Positions 48,436-59,650 of a stretch of DNA of 64,000 nt are shown here, piece by piece. The notes below the pieces were generated by a model. The model was not told the origin of the DNA. It saw only the letters and a list, made by a program, of their open reading frames with translations, and did not search any database. The position numbers and the translations under genes are program-made. The DNA comes from Acytostelium subglobosum LB1. Taxonomy: Eukaryota; Evosea; Eumycetozoa; Acytosteliales; Acytosteliaceae. The stretch spans positions 496,001-560,000 of the forward strand of contig NW_012236514.1 of NCBI RefSeq assembly GCF_000787575.1, written 5' to 3'. Each line of letters opens with the position of its first letter. Positions within the stretch are counted from its first letter, which is position 1.

Positions 48436-51281
48436 TCAATAGTTGTGAGAGAAGATCACTCTGGCATGGATGATCGATGCCAACTCCTTGCTGAACTCTT
48501 GTAAGATAATGGTTGAATGTAAGAAGTCCAATTGTTGTTTGGATAATCCCTCCATCGTCGATGGTAAGGCAGGCGGCTCCTTAACTTGATTATCATCTTG
48601 TTCATGTGTATACAAGTTGGCCAAGTGTGATCTATATGTCTCAATGGACTGATCGAATAATTGAATATCCTTTGATCTCTCATTTATCTGATTGGATAAC
48701 TATGTTTGATGGGATGGTTGGTAAGTTGTGACGGATGGACAACAGTAGTAGTACTTACATCTTGAAGAACAGAGTGTAGTGATGGTATTGGAGAGTTACT
48801 TGAATGATTGGAAGTTGGTGTTGTAGAGAGCATTTGTTGTTGGCCGGATGTGGACACATGTACCAGGTGTGGATAGAGTTGTGGACATGGATAGTAGCAT
48901 AGTTTGGATATTATACCAGTGAGGACAGAGGTGATCTCAACTGGTAGGCTCAGAACATTGCGTAGCAACTTGAATATCTCTTCGAGGAATGGTCCCATGT
49001 TGTAATTGCTTAGTCCTTGTCTGTTATGACTTATGTGTAGACTCTCGAATGAAGAGGTTGGGGGTATGCCACGACCACTACTACGTTTGCCGCTGCTGTT
49101 TAGCCTTCCACTGCCACCATTGTTGTGAAGTAGCTGGTAGGCTTCCTTTGTGATGAACAGGTAGTTGTCTGGCCATGGAGCACATGCTGTACTGTAGAAT
49201 GATACTTGATAACGTGCGTCCACCAAGTATGATGCATATCCTTGTGATTGATTCATCTGATCGTTCTCACCTGGTGATGACGTTGATGTTGATGCTGTTG
49301 ATGCAGTCTGCGATGATGATTGAGTGTCTGCCAATGTAGAGCTGCTGCTGTTGTTGCCAAATCCAACAAACAATGATAGATAATGTTTGATTGATTGATG
49401 TGCAGCTTGTAGTGTGGCCAGGTTATGGTAGGAGAATGGTGTAGGGTCGATAGGTAGGTTTACAATGATCATATTATACAACACAACAAAGTTGTTCAAT
49501 GACAAAAGTGTCGAGAATAGTCGGAGACAGGACAGAGAGACCTAGAGTTTTGATGGCTGTGAGTGAGTGCTTGACCAAGACATGGACAAGGACAGGGATA
49601 CGTACTATTGGGTTTGGATGTGATATTCGATTGATTAGAGCTGTCCTGATTTGTAACTCATCGGTATCGTCATCTTTCTTGACTTGATGATGTTGTGCCT
49701 CTGGACGAATTGAGCTGCCAACTATGAATGATATTGTCCTGTGATAGACTGGACCATGTAGAAGTGGCAATATCTCTCTAAGATACAACATTGCCGTGGC
49801 AGCATGTAATTCATCATTGTCCAACAATGCTTGTTTGAGTGTAATGGCAATGAATTGCTCATCCCATAACCTTGATATATTCTCTCCAATGTCCTGTTGT
49901 GTTGGAATGATTCCATGTTAATTGTTTGAGTGATTAAGCTGAATGAATGAACATACATGATGTTTGATCGATGACAGTGAGCAACAGAATGATACACGAG
50001 CCTTGTAACACTCGAGGATACAGAGGGTGTCTTGGTCGATTGGTGGAAGGTCTGCGCCACATTGATCAGCTGATGACACTAGTTTGGATGGAAGGTAGCT
50101 GTATACCTTGGCCAGCTGTTTGATCTGTGTCACAACGAATTGAACACGATTTAGCAGTGCATTTGGATCAAACTCGACGATCTCTGGCTGGTCCTCCATC
50201 GATAGTTCAAGTGCCGATCGCTTCAGAGGTGATTGTGGCGGCGACCTGCTCGCTGAGCTGTCTCGACGTGATCGTTGCTCGCCTGCCTGTGATAGTGAGT
50301 TGTTGGTCGATGGCAACAGCTCCAAACATTGTAGTAGGGCCTTTCGTGCTCGCTCGCCGACCGAGCCCACAGTCCACAGATGTCTGGAGAGGCCGCGGTA
50401 GACGATGAACCTCTCGCCATGCATTCCACGCTCATCCTGGAAGAATCCCACCAGGCTTGGATTGAGCTTCAACTTCTTTGTGAGTGTCTCCAGCAAGTTG
50501 ACAAACTCACTCTCATCATTGGCTTGATCGCACACATGTGGATTGAGACTAGGTACCAGATGTTGAATCTCATGTGCCGAGCTATGTAGACTATGTTGTT
50601 GTTGCTGTTGTTGTTCATCATCATACTCGCATTGCTCGTGATCGTGATCGTGATCGTGACTATGATCATCATGATGAGTATCTTTGTCATCATCTTCGTC
50701 GTCACTGAGGTCTTGATCCTGTGCTTGATTAACAATCGAACTAATCAATCTACATATAGGTCTGTGAATGCTCATATGAGGTAACAATGGCATAGATACA
50801 TCACTTAACAGTATTGTAGTTGTTTGTAATACAAGTTTGCGTACTCCTGATGGTGTCTATGTTTGATTGATTGAATGAGTGAGCCGTGTGATTGATCGTG
50901 TGATTGATTGATTGATTGATGTCGACCTTACATCACGTTCACCAAGTAGACATAGTGTCTCGAGTATTCTATTCTTTAGGAAGAAGTCAAAGCATGGACC
51001 AGGTCGTCCAGTTGTTGGTGGCTGTGCCTTGCTCTCCTCTACAATCAATGAAACCATCGATATAATATGACCTGGTAATTGAAATTCATGAAAGCTCTCA
51101 AGGTCATCTTGATTGAGTATAAGTATTCATTCAATCATTTCATTCAATCAATCATGTATGTTAACATACCATTATTGTCATTGTAGAATGTCTTTATAGC
51201 ACGCCAATGATTCTTTAGTTCATCTAGTTGAGTATTTGATGGTGCCAATGCCTCACCAATTGTAGAGAGTAGTCTCTGCAT
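48436..51281 (-). CDS. FHIP / FAM160-family protein (FTS-Hook-interacting protein)
   Basis: Six exons: 51170-51281, 50932-51071, 49957-50856, 49606-49893, 48759-49541, 48436-48699 (828 aa), all junctions in frame. Family landmarks: PCFDFFLKNRILETLCLLGE, MPLLPHMSIHRPICRLI (matching the FHIP motif PLLPH.NVHRPVQKLI), ETLTKKLKLNPSLVGFF, AATAMLYLREILPLL, and LRLFSTLLSL reconstructed across the fourth intron. Low-complexity inserts include a His/Asp run and poly-Gln near 50,600-50,700 and a Ser/Thr stretch near 49,270-49,350. In animals and fungi FHIPs join FTS and Hook to link early endosomes to dynein-dynactin. Orientation and spacing suggest possible co-regulation with nudC just downstream. Confidence 0.88.
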
Positions 51282-51501
51282 TGTCTACCTCTCTATCTAT
51301 GTTATATATTATTACAAGCTGTAGTTATCAAGTCATATATGAGAACGATCCAATGAGTCCGATATTAGGATCTGAACCCAGCCTGGGAAATGAGACCTTG
51401 CTGAAAAAATCTAGCTTCTTCTCAAGCTTTGAGATGGAAGCAAATTTCTCCAAGACAATGAATGACGAGTCGAGACGAGTGAACATAGATAGAAGTAATA
51501 G

Positions 51502-52290
51502 ATGGATATCAACAACAACAATAATACTACTGATGATGATGGATTGAATGATGAGGTTGTTTCAACAAAGTGCCAAACTCATAACAGGAGGTCAGAGATG
51601 ATTTGCTTCGATTGTAGACTGTTGTTTGGTGGCCAAAGGTCATAAAGGTCATAACATCGATCAGATTGATAATATCAAACAGAGAATGATAGAGAAGGAT
51701 ATGGAGGGATTATGGTGTATGCCTAGGTTGGAGCATCTGTGGAAGACACTTCAACTGTGTGCTCAATCATATCAATCATTGCAACAGACACATTCAGAAG
51801 TCACTTCAACCTTTGAACAACTGATCAAGTTGATCATCGCTCAAGAGCACAAGACCAAGACACCGATCAATGCTCAAATGTCACATATACAATCGTTATT
51901 GAAAAAGGCGGATCTGGCTTCTCGCTCAATCTCAAGACATTGGACACCGACGTGCTCCTCGATGCCGACTTAAAGTATAATTATAATTATACCAGTTGCT
52001 TCGATGGCCATGACAACCTCTATTTGCTCGGCTATGATCGTAAGGGAAGTGAAGTCTCATTCTTTCGATACACACTGTCCACTAAAGAGAAAACCAAGCT
52101 CCAGGGTCATCCAAAAGATCTTTGTAACCAATATCGATTGGTGTATCATCCACTTGGCATCATGTCTGTTGGTGGCAACAAAAGGAATTATTCATACTCG
52201 ACCGATGATGACAAATGGACCTTGATCACAGATGACAATGACCAGGTAACAGACCGCTCATTTTATGATGCATGCTTGATTCTTGATTGA
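51502..52290 (+). pseudogene. B-box/kelch array copy 1, internally deleted
   Basis: This is the first member of the tandem array. It opens with a normal start (Asn/Asp-rich) and the first B-box zinc ligands (CQTHNRRSEMICFDC). The next ligand pair is deleted and the frame is lost within CFDCRLLFG, resuming as HKGHNIDQIDN. The helical region is present to QMSHIQS, after which a second deletion joins directly to the last propeller blades (SCFDGHDNLYLLGYD ... YDACLILD). Both deletions are clear by comparison with the intact copies. Two separate frames remain open, but no full-length protein is possible. AATAAA follows at 52,328-52,333. Confidence 0.8.
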
Positions 52291-52338
52291 TTGTCACATC
52301 ACTACATAAGTCAGTACAAGTGGTGTCAATAAACAACT

Positions 52339-52933
52339 TCCATTTACGATGGTGATAAGTACATCTACATCGTTGGTGGATTTGATCGGCAAGCATCACC
52401 ACCAACCTCGACTGATCAAGTTGTCCGCTTCGACATCAGCACGGAACAGTTTGAACAAATTGGATTCCTACCATACTCGTTGGACACGGTCTGCATCTGT
52501 GTCCACGACAACTCAATCATTATTGCCGGTCACAAGAAAGGTGTGCTCTCATTCAATCTCAAGACACTGACTACTGATCTTCTCTTTGATCAATCATCAA
52601 TCAACAAGGGATGTGGAAGAAGTACGGAGTATGCCAGTTGCTTCGTTGGTCAAGACAACCTTTACTTGATGTTCTTTGAAGATATGTTAGATGATGATGA
52701 TACATTCGTTCGATTCACACTGTCCACCAACAAAGAAGTTGACTCCATGTCCCAATAGATATGGAGAGTACTACCGCATCATATTTGATCAATCATTTGG
52801 CATCATGTTACTTGGTGGCAAAGATAATAACTATCGATACTCCATACAACTTGATCAATGGACACTTATCACTGATGAAAATGACCCTGTCAAAGACCGT
52901 ATATTGTATGGTGCATGTCTAATTCGTGATTAA
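52339..52933 (+). pseudogene. B-box/kelch array copy 2, 5'-truncated propeller fragment
   Basis: Only the C-terminal propeller survives. It begins abruptly at SIYDGDKYIYIVGG, six bases after the poly(A) signal of copy 1, with no B-box or helical region. A frame change occurs after TLSTNKEVDSMS (about 52,745), and the last blade continues in another frame as FDQSFGIMLLGGKDNNYRYS to YGACLIRD. AATAAA follows at the stop. It looks like the product of unequal recombination between neighbouring copies. Confidence 0.8.
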
Positions 52934-53067
52934 TAAATTTGGCAATAAGAAGACTGAAGTGATCACCATTTCTCGCGCCAAAATTGAGAAGTGACTTCAA
53001 ATAACACTTTGAATTCAAACAACATTACAAAGTAGTTTCTTAACAGATAGATAGGTAGAAGTAATAG

Positions 53068-54651
53068 ATGGATACAGAGACTAATCTTGTTGAGTCTTCT
53101 TTGTCGACTAGGTGCCAAACGCACAATAGGAGGTCAGAGATTATATGCTTCGATTGCAGAGTGATGTTGTGTCCTGTTTGTTCGGCAAAAGATCATAAAG
53201 GACATAACACCGATCAGATCGATAATATTAGAGAGAGAATCAACGAGAAGGATATGGATGGATTATGGTGCACTCCGAGGTTGGATCATCTGTGGAAGAC
53301 ACTTCAACTGTGCACCACATCATTTCAATCATTGCAACAGACACATTCAGAGGTCACTTCAACCTTTGAACAACTCTTCAAGATGCTCATCGCTCAGGAG
53401 CACAAGATCAAGACACCAATCAACGTTCAAATGTCACACGTTCAATCAACAATCAACAACATCATCAATGAGATCAAAGACATCAATCATATCATCAACA
53501 ACAAACAACCAACAGACAACAACAATAATGAGGTTGATGATTCAACACAATTGATTGAATCGATCACACAATGCACAACGATCGATGAGTTCATCAACAA
53601 GATCAACAACAACAACACTCAATCAGAAGATGTCAATATCAATGATGGTGAACTGATGTCAATGATCGTTCGTCATGTCCTACATGTTGAACAGGTGCCC
53701 TATGATGGTGTGGCTTCACTTCGATTACAAGCATGTCGGTTAAAGATTGATCTTGATCTGAAGGATGTCAAGGAGAAGCTCAATGATTGGTTCACAATCC
53801 TCGAACCTGGACGAGCAGGATCTTGGGCGGGAAACATCCTGTCACTTGGTTTCGGATCAAACGCATTGTTCTCACTAGAGACATCGGTGTGGAGAACCAT
53901 CGACTTCTCCGCTAGATCTTACAGTTGTGTGACAAACTCTGTAGTATATGCCCATGGAAATATTTACGTGTTTGGAGGCTATGAAGAGCCACAGTACTCT
54001 CGATACTCAATATTTGAGGAACAAGAACACACTGCCCCAATGACTGGCCTGCAGGCCAGTATAAATTTGTCAGCATGCTACAATGGAGACAAGTACATCT
54101 ACCTGTTCGGTGGAGATGATGAAACGGGCTACAAAGGAAATCAAGTGGATCGATTCAACATCTTCACTCATCAGTTTGAGAGTGTTGGAACTCTTCCTTT
54201 CCAGCTGTCCAATGCCTGCACACACTTCCACAAACAATCCAACTCGATCATTGTTGTTTGTAAAGATGGAACTGTCCACTCATTCAATCTCAACACATTG
54301 GCCACCGCATTGCTCATGGACCCCCCAGATGAAGAGGAGTATAATATTACCAGTTGCTTCGATGGCCATGACAACCTCTACATGCTAGCCTATGACTGTG
54401 ACGGTAATGGTGATTTCTATCGATACAAACTCTCCACCAAAGAGATAACCATTCTCAGCAGCTATGATAGAAGGCGTCTTCATCAAGAATTCCGAATCAT
54501 ATATCATCAACCGTTTGGCATCATGCTTGTTGGTGGCTACGGCTACACCCTTATATACTCTGTTGATGATGATGAATGGTCTTTGCTCGATACTGACAAC
54601 GACGAGGCAGGAAGCCGTGGAAGCCAAGGAGCATGCTTGGTCCTTGAATGA
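53068..54651 (+). CDS. B-box zinc finger / kelch-like propeller protein, array copy 3
   Basis: An intronless 527-aa protein. B-box: CQTHNRRSEIICFDCRVMLCPVC...DHKGH (about residues 16-46), a complete Cys/His set. A helical region (about 60-150) includes LWCTPRLDHLWKTLQLC and NNIINEIKDINHIIN, then an Asn/Asp linker. The second half is a kelch-like propeller with blades marked VYAHGNIYVFGG, CYNGDKYIYLFGG, SCFDGHDNLYMLAYD and IIYHQPFGIMLVGG, ending GACLVLE. The architecture is TRIM-like without a RING, so ligase activity cannot be assumed. More likely it is a scaffold or adaptor that uses the propeller for binding. Third codon positions are AT-richer than in the neighbouring housekeeping genes. 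Confidence 0.85.
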   Translation: MDTETNLVESSLSTRCQTHNRRSEIICFDCRVMLCPVCSAKDHKGHNTDQIDNIRERINEKDMDGLWCTPRLDHLWKTLQLCTTSFQSLQQTHSEVTSTFEQLFKMLIAQEHKIKTPINVQMSHVQSTINNIINEIKDINHIINNKQPTDNNNNEVDDSTQLIESITQCTTIDEFINKINNNNTQSEDVNINDGELMSMIVRHVLHVEQVPYDGVASLRLQACRLKIDLDLKDVKEKLNDWFTILEPGRAGSWAGNILSLGFGSNALFSLETSVWRTIDFSARSYSCVTNSVVYAHGNIYVFGGYEEPQYSRYSIFEEQEHTAPMTGLQASINLSACYNGDKYIYLFGGDDETGYKGNQVDRFNIFTHQFESVGTLPFQLSNACTHFHKQSNSIIVVCKDGTVHSFNLNTLATALLMDPPDEEEYNITSCFDGHDNLYMLAYDCDGNGDFYRYKLSTKEITILSSYDRRRLHQEFRIIYHQPFGIMLVGGYGYTLIYSVDDDEWSLLDTDNDEAGSRGSQGACLVLE

Positions 54652-54761
54652 TATGATAGTCAGTTATTCGCATGCATCAATAAACCTCGAGATGCCAAAG
54701 TTCAAGATAAATCTTCGCTTCGCTTTTTGATCATTATTTAGTTAACTTACTCGTCATAATA

Positions 54762-56377
54762 ATGGAGATAGATAATATTAATAATACTACAACAACGATA
54801 ACAACAAGATGTCAAGAACACAACAGGAGATCAGAGTTCATATGCTTCGATTGCAACACGCTGGTATGCCCTTTGTGTTTGGGAAGAGGACAGGCTCATT
54901 ATGATCACACGATAGATCATATCGATAACATCAAGAAGCGAATCGTCGAGAAGCATCATAGTGATATGTGGTGTAAACCAAGGTTGAGTCATCTCTGGAA
55001 GATACTTCAGCAGTGTGCAGCTTCATACAAATCATTGCAACAGACACATTCAGAGATAACGGGTCACTTTGAACAACTGATCAAAGTGATCATGGCTCTA
55101 GAGCACAAGATCAAGACACCAATCAATGTCCAAATCTTACACATTCAATCAACAATCAACAACATCATCAATGAGATCAAGGATATCCTTGCAGCAACCA
55201 ACAGACAACCACGACAGTAGTGAGGTTGATGATGTAACACAAGTTGTTGAATCGATCACACAATGCAAATCAATGGTTGAATTCTTCAACGCCATCATCC
55301 AATCTGATATTGTACAACAACAACACAAGGTCGATGATGATGAACTGATGTCAATGATCATTCGTCACAGCCAACACATTAATCAAGTGCCTTATAAGAG
55401 GTCTGATGAGACGATGTTTGAACCAAGTAGCATCGAGACTGATGTCAACAAGTTAAACGGTGTCAGGAAGCAGATCGAGTCTTGTTTCAAACTCATTCAA
55501 CCGGGACGCGCTGGAATATATGACGGCCAAATCATGTCTCTGACTGCCGATCGATGTTCACTGTTCTCACTTGAGACGTCCAGGTGGACACATCTCGAAA
55601 AGGCATTCAAGCGATCATTTAAAAACATAAACACATCGATGGCTTACGCCCGAGGCCATGTCTATGTGTTTGGCGGACCGGAATGGACGAATATGGCACA
55701 ACGTCATACTCTCGATACTCGCTGGAGGATGGTCAATGCCACAGTGCACCAATGCCAGATGTGGATGAGCCAGTGACCGGCATAGCTGCATGCTACGATG
55801 GTCGCAAGTACATCTACCTCATTGGCGGATATTGCAAAGATAACAAGTGACCGATGGTCTGTACCGATGCAATGTCCTCACCCAAGAGTGTGTCGAATTT
55901 GGAGCACTTCCATACCGTATGGCCTTTATCAGAGCCAACTTCATGGCCGACTCCAACTCACTGCTTATCGTTTGTGAAGAGAAAATCACCACATTCAATG
56001 TCGAGACCATGGACTCTGATTATAACTACATACCATCAGAGACTGATCCGGATGCGATCCATTACATTCACTCGAGTTGCTTCGATGGCCAAGATAGCAT
56101 ATACCTGATGACATCTATTGGCGATATCGATGACGATGAAGATATATTCATGCGATACTCATTGTCCACCAGGAAAATAACCAAGCTGGCCAAGAGTCCA
56201 ATCAGCAGTGATTACTCTCGCCTGATCCATGATCAATCGTTTGGAATCATCTATGTTGGTGGCAAAGGCAGGAACTATCGATACTCAATTCCAGATGATA
56301 AATGGACTCTGATCACTGATGATAACGACTCCATCACAAACCGTGCACAGTATGGAGCATGCTTGATTCGTGATTGA
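54762..56377 (+). pseudogene. B-box/kelch array copy 4, frameshifted
   Basis: This copy has the full layout of the family but is split into several frames. The B-box (CQEHNRRSEFICFDCNTLVCPLC...AHYDH) and helical region lie in 54,762-55,220. The linker and first blade (YARGHVYVFGG) continue in a second frame to about 55,776. The middle blade (CYDGRKYIYLIGG) is in a third, and 55,847-56,377 carries the last blades ending YGACLIRD. At least three frame changes are needed (near 55,190, 55,690 and 55,850). No splice-site pairs explain them, and intact copies have no introns here, so it is probably a pseudogene. Sequencing error is the alternative. Confidence 0.75.
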
Positions 56378-56712
56378 TTGTATTGAGTCAACAGACCCAT
56401 AAATAAACAATCATACCAAACGATTCTTCATTCATTCATCAATATATTGAAGCTGATGTCATATGTCCTCCACCATGATGGCGTCAGAGTTGGTCCTCAT
56501 GGTGTGATGCTTATGTTGGCATTGCCAGTGTTATTGACTGAGTTGCCAGCTGTTCGGGTTGTTGGTTGTTGTTGAGTATGGGGATGGTTGGGAGGTCCAT
56601 CATGTCTCTCCGTTCCGTTTGTGGCCATCAAGTCTGTTCTTCTTGTGAACGGGAGAGGATGTTGGTGATTTAGCATTGTCTATTGCTGTTGTTGTTGTTG
56701 TTGTGGTTGTTG
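56378..56712. other. Spacer after array copy 4, TTG-repeat rich
   Basis: Contains AATAAA near 56,400 for copy 4, then GT-rich sequence with TTG/GTT repeats to about 56,740. No supported gene until the minus-strand frames that end at 56,713. Confidence 0.4.
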
Positions 56713-57800
56713 TTATGTTGTTCTGGTTGTTGTTATGTTGTTCTTGCTCTTTGGGGTGTTTGTGTTGGATGGCGCTCTGGCTTGAGTGTCTAGGCCTGGT
56801 GGCGCTATGGGGAGCTCATTCATGGCTGCTATGGCATTCGGCTTGGCCCTCCATGCTGGCTCGAGTGGTGCTGACAGTTGTTGTTGCTGTCGTTCCTTGT
56901 GTAGTACATTCGCGAACTGAAGAAGATCTGACGTGGGCACTTTAGTCCAGTCGGCCGCACTAATGATGTCGAGGGCCCAGGAGCGTTCCTCAAGTTCCCG
57001 TTTGGCTGCCGTGATGGACGTGTCGTTTGAGTTCTTTTGTTGTGTTACACCAATTACTGTTTCTTTTTGTTGAGACCTGTTGTTGGGATGAGTGTCCTCT
57101 TGAGTTGTGTCACCCTTCGATGGCGCATCTAACTTGGACCAACTCCACGGCACTCGATCAACGTCAACAATCCCGTCTGGTCCGGTGGTGGTAGTGGTGG
57201 TGGCTGTGCGGTCATCGTCCTCGTCCTCTTCCTCATCCTCTGCATCTTTGGTTGTCTTTCGCTTGTTCTTCTTTCCCAGATCAAAGTCGGGGTGTGGCCA
57301 CAACACGTTGTCGTCCCTGGCAGCCTTGGTACTATTCGACACACCACCTTTCTTCGTATAAGTCAATAAGCACATTCCTGTCTTCGACACTGGTTGGACA
57401 TCTGAGTTCTACATCAGTGTGGGTGTTTATCTTGGGTACCAATCTCTTGATTGGGCCAACGAGCATCTTCATCGGACGTTGGAGCCCGGTGACTGTAACC
57501 TCTTCCACTCGGAACTCTTTATAGTTGTTGTCAATGTAAGATCCCAACTTATCGCTCATCACTGGCTTCTCCAGATTGCCATCATTGGAATGATCGAGTT
57601 TATCTACAATGTATTTGATGATATTGAACCTGGCGAAAGTCATATAAGAAATTGATTCTAGAAATTGACAACATTGCGATAACCCACGTCTTCTGTGATG
57701 ACATGTTAATGGTAAGGTTGTATAACAAGATAGCGTCGATGATGTTGTTATCATGGTTAGTATTTTGTTGGAGAACAAAAACAGTCCCATAAATACACAA
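56713..57800 (-). CDS. Unidentified minus-strand reading frames inside the B-box/kelch array
   Basis: Two open frames lie on the strand opposite the array: 57,332-57,790 (contains KLGSYIDNNYKEFRVEEV and VGPIKRLVPK) and 56,713-57,390 (acidic stretch DAEDEEEDEDDDR, poly-Thr, then ERSWALDIISAADWTKVP and a Gln-rich end). Both have protein-like composition and are unrelated to the B-box family. They could be a diverged host gene with an unrecognised exon structure or the remains of a mobile element. I recognise no catalytic domain, no terminal repeats and no clear splice pair. The GC content is higher than in the flanking array copies. Function unknown. Confidence 0.35.
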
Positions 57801-57871
57801 TCAAACCTAATCTAAAGTTGTGTTGAGGGTGATCTAATTCGTTCATCCATTCTACCAATTGAATCGCTCTG

Positions 57872-59548
57872 ATGGAGACAGATAATAACAATAATAACAA
57901 CAACAATAGTGTAGTTGCTGCTGCATCGATGACAACGACAATAACAATGACAACAATAACATGTCAAGAACACAACAGGAGATCAGAGTTTATATGTTTC
58001 TATTGCAACGAGTTGGTGTGTCCATTATGTTTGGGTAGAGGATATGCTCATTATGAACATGATGTAGATCATATTGATAACATCAAGAAGAGAATGATCG
58101 AGAAGGATATGGAGGAGTTATGGTGTACTCCGAGGTTGGACCATCTGTGGAAGACTCTTCAAAAGTGTGCAGGTTCATATCAATCATTGCAACAGACACA
58201 TTCAGAGATAACGGGTCACTTTGAACAACTGATCAAGGTGATCATCGCTGAGGAGCACAAGATCAAAACACCAATCAATGCTCAAATGTCACACATTCAA
58301 TCAACAATCAACAACATCATCAATGAGATCAAAGACATCAATCATATCATCAATATCCAATATCCGACGACAACAGATAACAACAACAGTGATAATGATA
58401 TAACACCATTAATTGAATCGATCACACAGTGCAAGACTATTGATGAGTTCACCAACATCATCACTCAATCTGATATTGATACACAACAACAACAACAACA
58501 AAACAAGGTCGATGATGATGATGAACTGTTGTCAATGATCATTCGTCACCGTCAACACATTGATCAGGTGCCCTATAAAGGGACGGATGAGATGATGTTG
58601 CAACCCAGCCGTATAGAGACTAATGTCATCGTGTTGAACGGTGTCAGGAAGCAGATCGAGTCTTGTTTCAAACTCATTCAACATGGAAGCGCTGGCATAT
58701 ATGATGGCCACATCATGTCTCTGACTGGCGATCAATGCTCAGTATTCTCGCTTGATACGTTCAAATGGACATCATTAGACAGGGCATTCAAACGATCATT
58801 CATGATCTCAGCTTTATCAATTGCCTATGCCCGTGGACATATCTATGTGTTTGGCGGACCGGACAAAAAGTCATACTCTCGATACTCTCTGTTCGATGGT
58901 CAATGCCACACTGCACCATTGCCAAGTGAGGATGAGCCATTTAACATCACAACTGCATGCTACGATGGTCAAAAGTACATCTACGTCACCGGTGATTATG
59001 TAACAAGAGAGAACGATGGGGTATACCGTCTCAACGTCTTGACTCAAGAGTGTGACATCTATGGAACACTTCCATGCCATTTGGGGTTTGGCAGAGCCAA
59101 CTTCAAGGCCGACTCCAACTCACTGGTTATCGTTGGTGAAGAGAAAATCATTATGTTCAATGTCGAGACAAAGGAGTCTAATTATTTCTACGTACCATCA
59201 GAGACTGATCCAACTGATGCCCATTACATCTACGAGAGTTGCTTCGATGGTCAAGACGACCTATACCTTTTGGCTGCTGATGGCGAAATCGAAGACGATG
59301 ATGCTGATCGATTCATTCGATTCACATTGTCCACCAAGAAAATAACCAAGTTGGCCATGTGGCCAAAGCACAAAAAATTCCATCGCTTGATCTATGATCA
59401 ATCGTTTGGAATCATCTATATGGGCGGAAGACAAAGCAAGAACTTTCAATACTCTATACCAGATGATCACTGGTCTCTGATCACTGATGGAAATCTCCCT
59501 TTAAAGGGTATTATACAGAATGGAGCATGCTTGATTCGAGATCACTGA
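57872..59548 (+). CDS. B-box zinc finger / kelch-like propeller protein, array copy 5
   Basis: An intronless 558-aa protein beginning METDNNNNNNNN. The B-box is CQEHNRRSEFICFYCNELVCPLC followed by GRGYAHYEH, a spacer variant shared with copies 4 and 6 (Gly-Arg-Gly-x-Ala-His) that differs from the DHKGH type. Helical region, then a linker with poly-Gln and poly-Asp. Propeller blades are marked YARGHIYVFGG, CYDGQKYIYVTG, SCFDGQDDLYLLA and IYDQSFGIIYMGG, ending NGACLIRDH. AATAAA follows about 30 bp after the stop, and the next copy starts about 100 bp downstream. Function unknown; a cytoplasmic or nuclear binding adaptor is the most that can be inferred. Confidence 0.87.
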   Translation: METDNNNNNNNNSVVAAASMTTTITMTTITCQEHNRRSEFICFYCNELVCPLCLGRGYAHYEHDVDHIDNIKKRMIEKDMEELWCTPRLDHLWKTLQKCAGSYQSLQQTHSEITGHFEQLIKVIIAEEHKIKTPINAQMSHIQSTINNIINEIKDINHIINIQYPTTTDNNNSDNDITPLIESITQCKTIDEFTNIITQSDIDTQQQQQQNKVDDDDELLSMIIRHRQHIDQVPYKGTDEMMLQPSRIETNVIVLNGVRKQIESCFKLIQHGSAGIYDGHIMSLTGDQCSVFSLDTFKWTSLDRAFKRSFMISALSIAYARGHIYVFGGPDKKSYSRYSLFDGQCHTAPLPSEDEPFNITTACYDGQKYIYVTGDYVTRENDGVYRLNVLTQECDIYGTLPCHLGFGRANFKADSNSLVIVGEEKIIMFNVETKESNYFYVPSETDPTDAHYIYESCFDGQDDLYLLAADGEIEDDDADRFIRFTLSTKKITKLAMWPKHKKFHRLIYDQSFGIIYMGGRQSKNFQYSIPDDHWSLITDGNLPLKGIIQNGACLIRDH

Positions 59549-59650
59549 TAGTAGTAGGCAATCAAACAAAACCATAAATAAACAACCAAACCTAACCTCT
59601 TGTGTGTGTGTGTTGGGATGAATTCTCTGATTCATTCATTCTTTCAATTA

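Noticed and set aside
57332-57800. Weak resemblance of the array-embedded frame to a LOTUS/OST-HTH domain (KLGSYIDNNY)
   Set aside because: Only one short segment looks similar; too little to name a domain.
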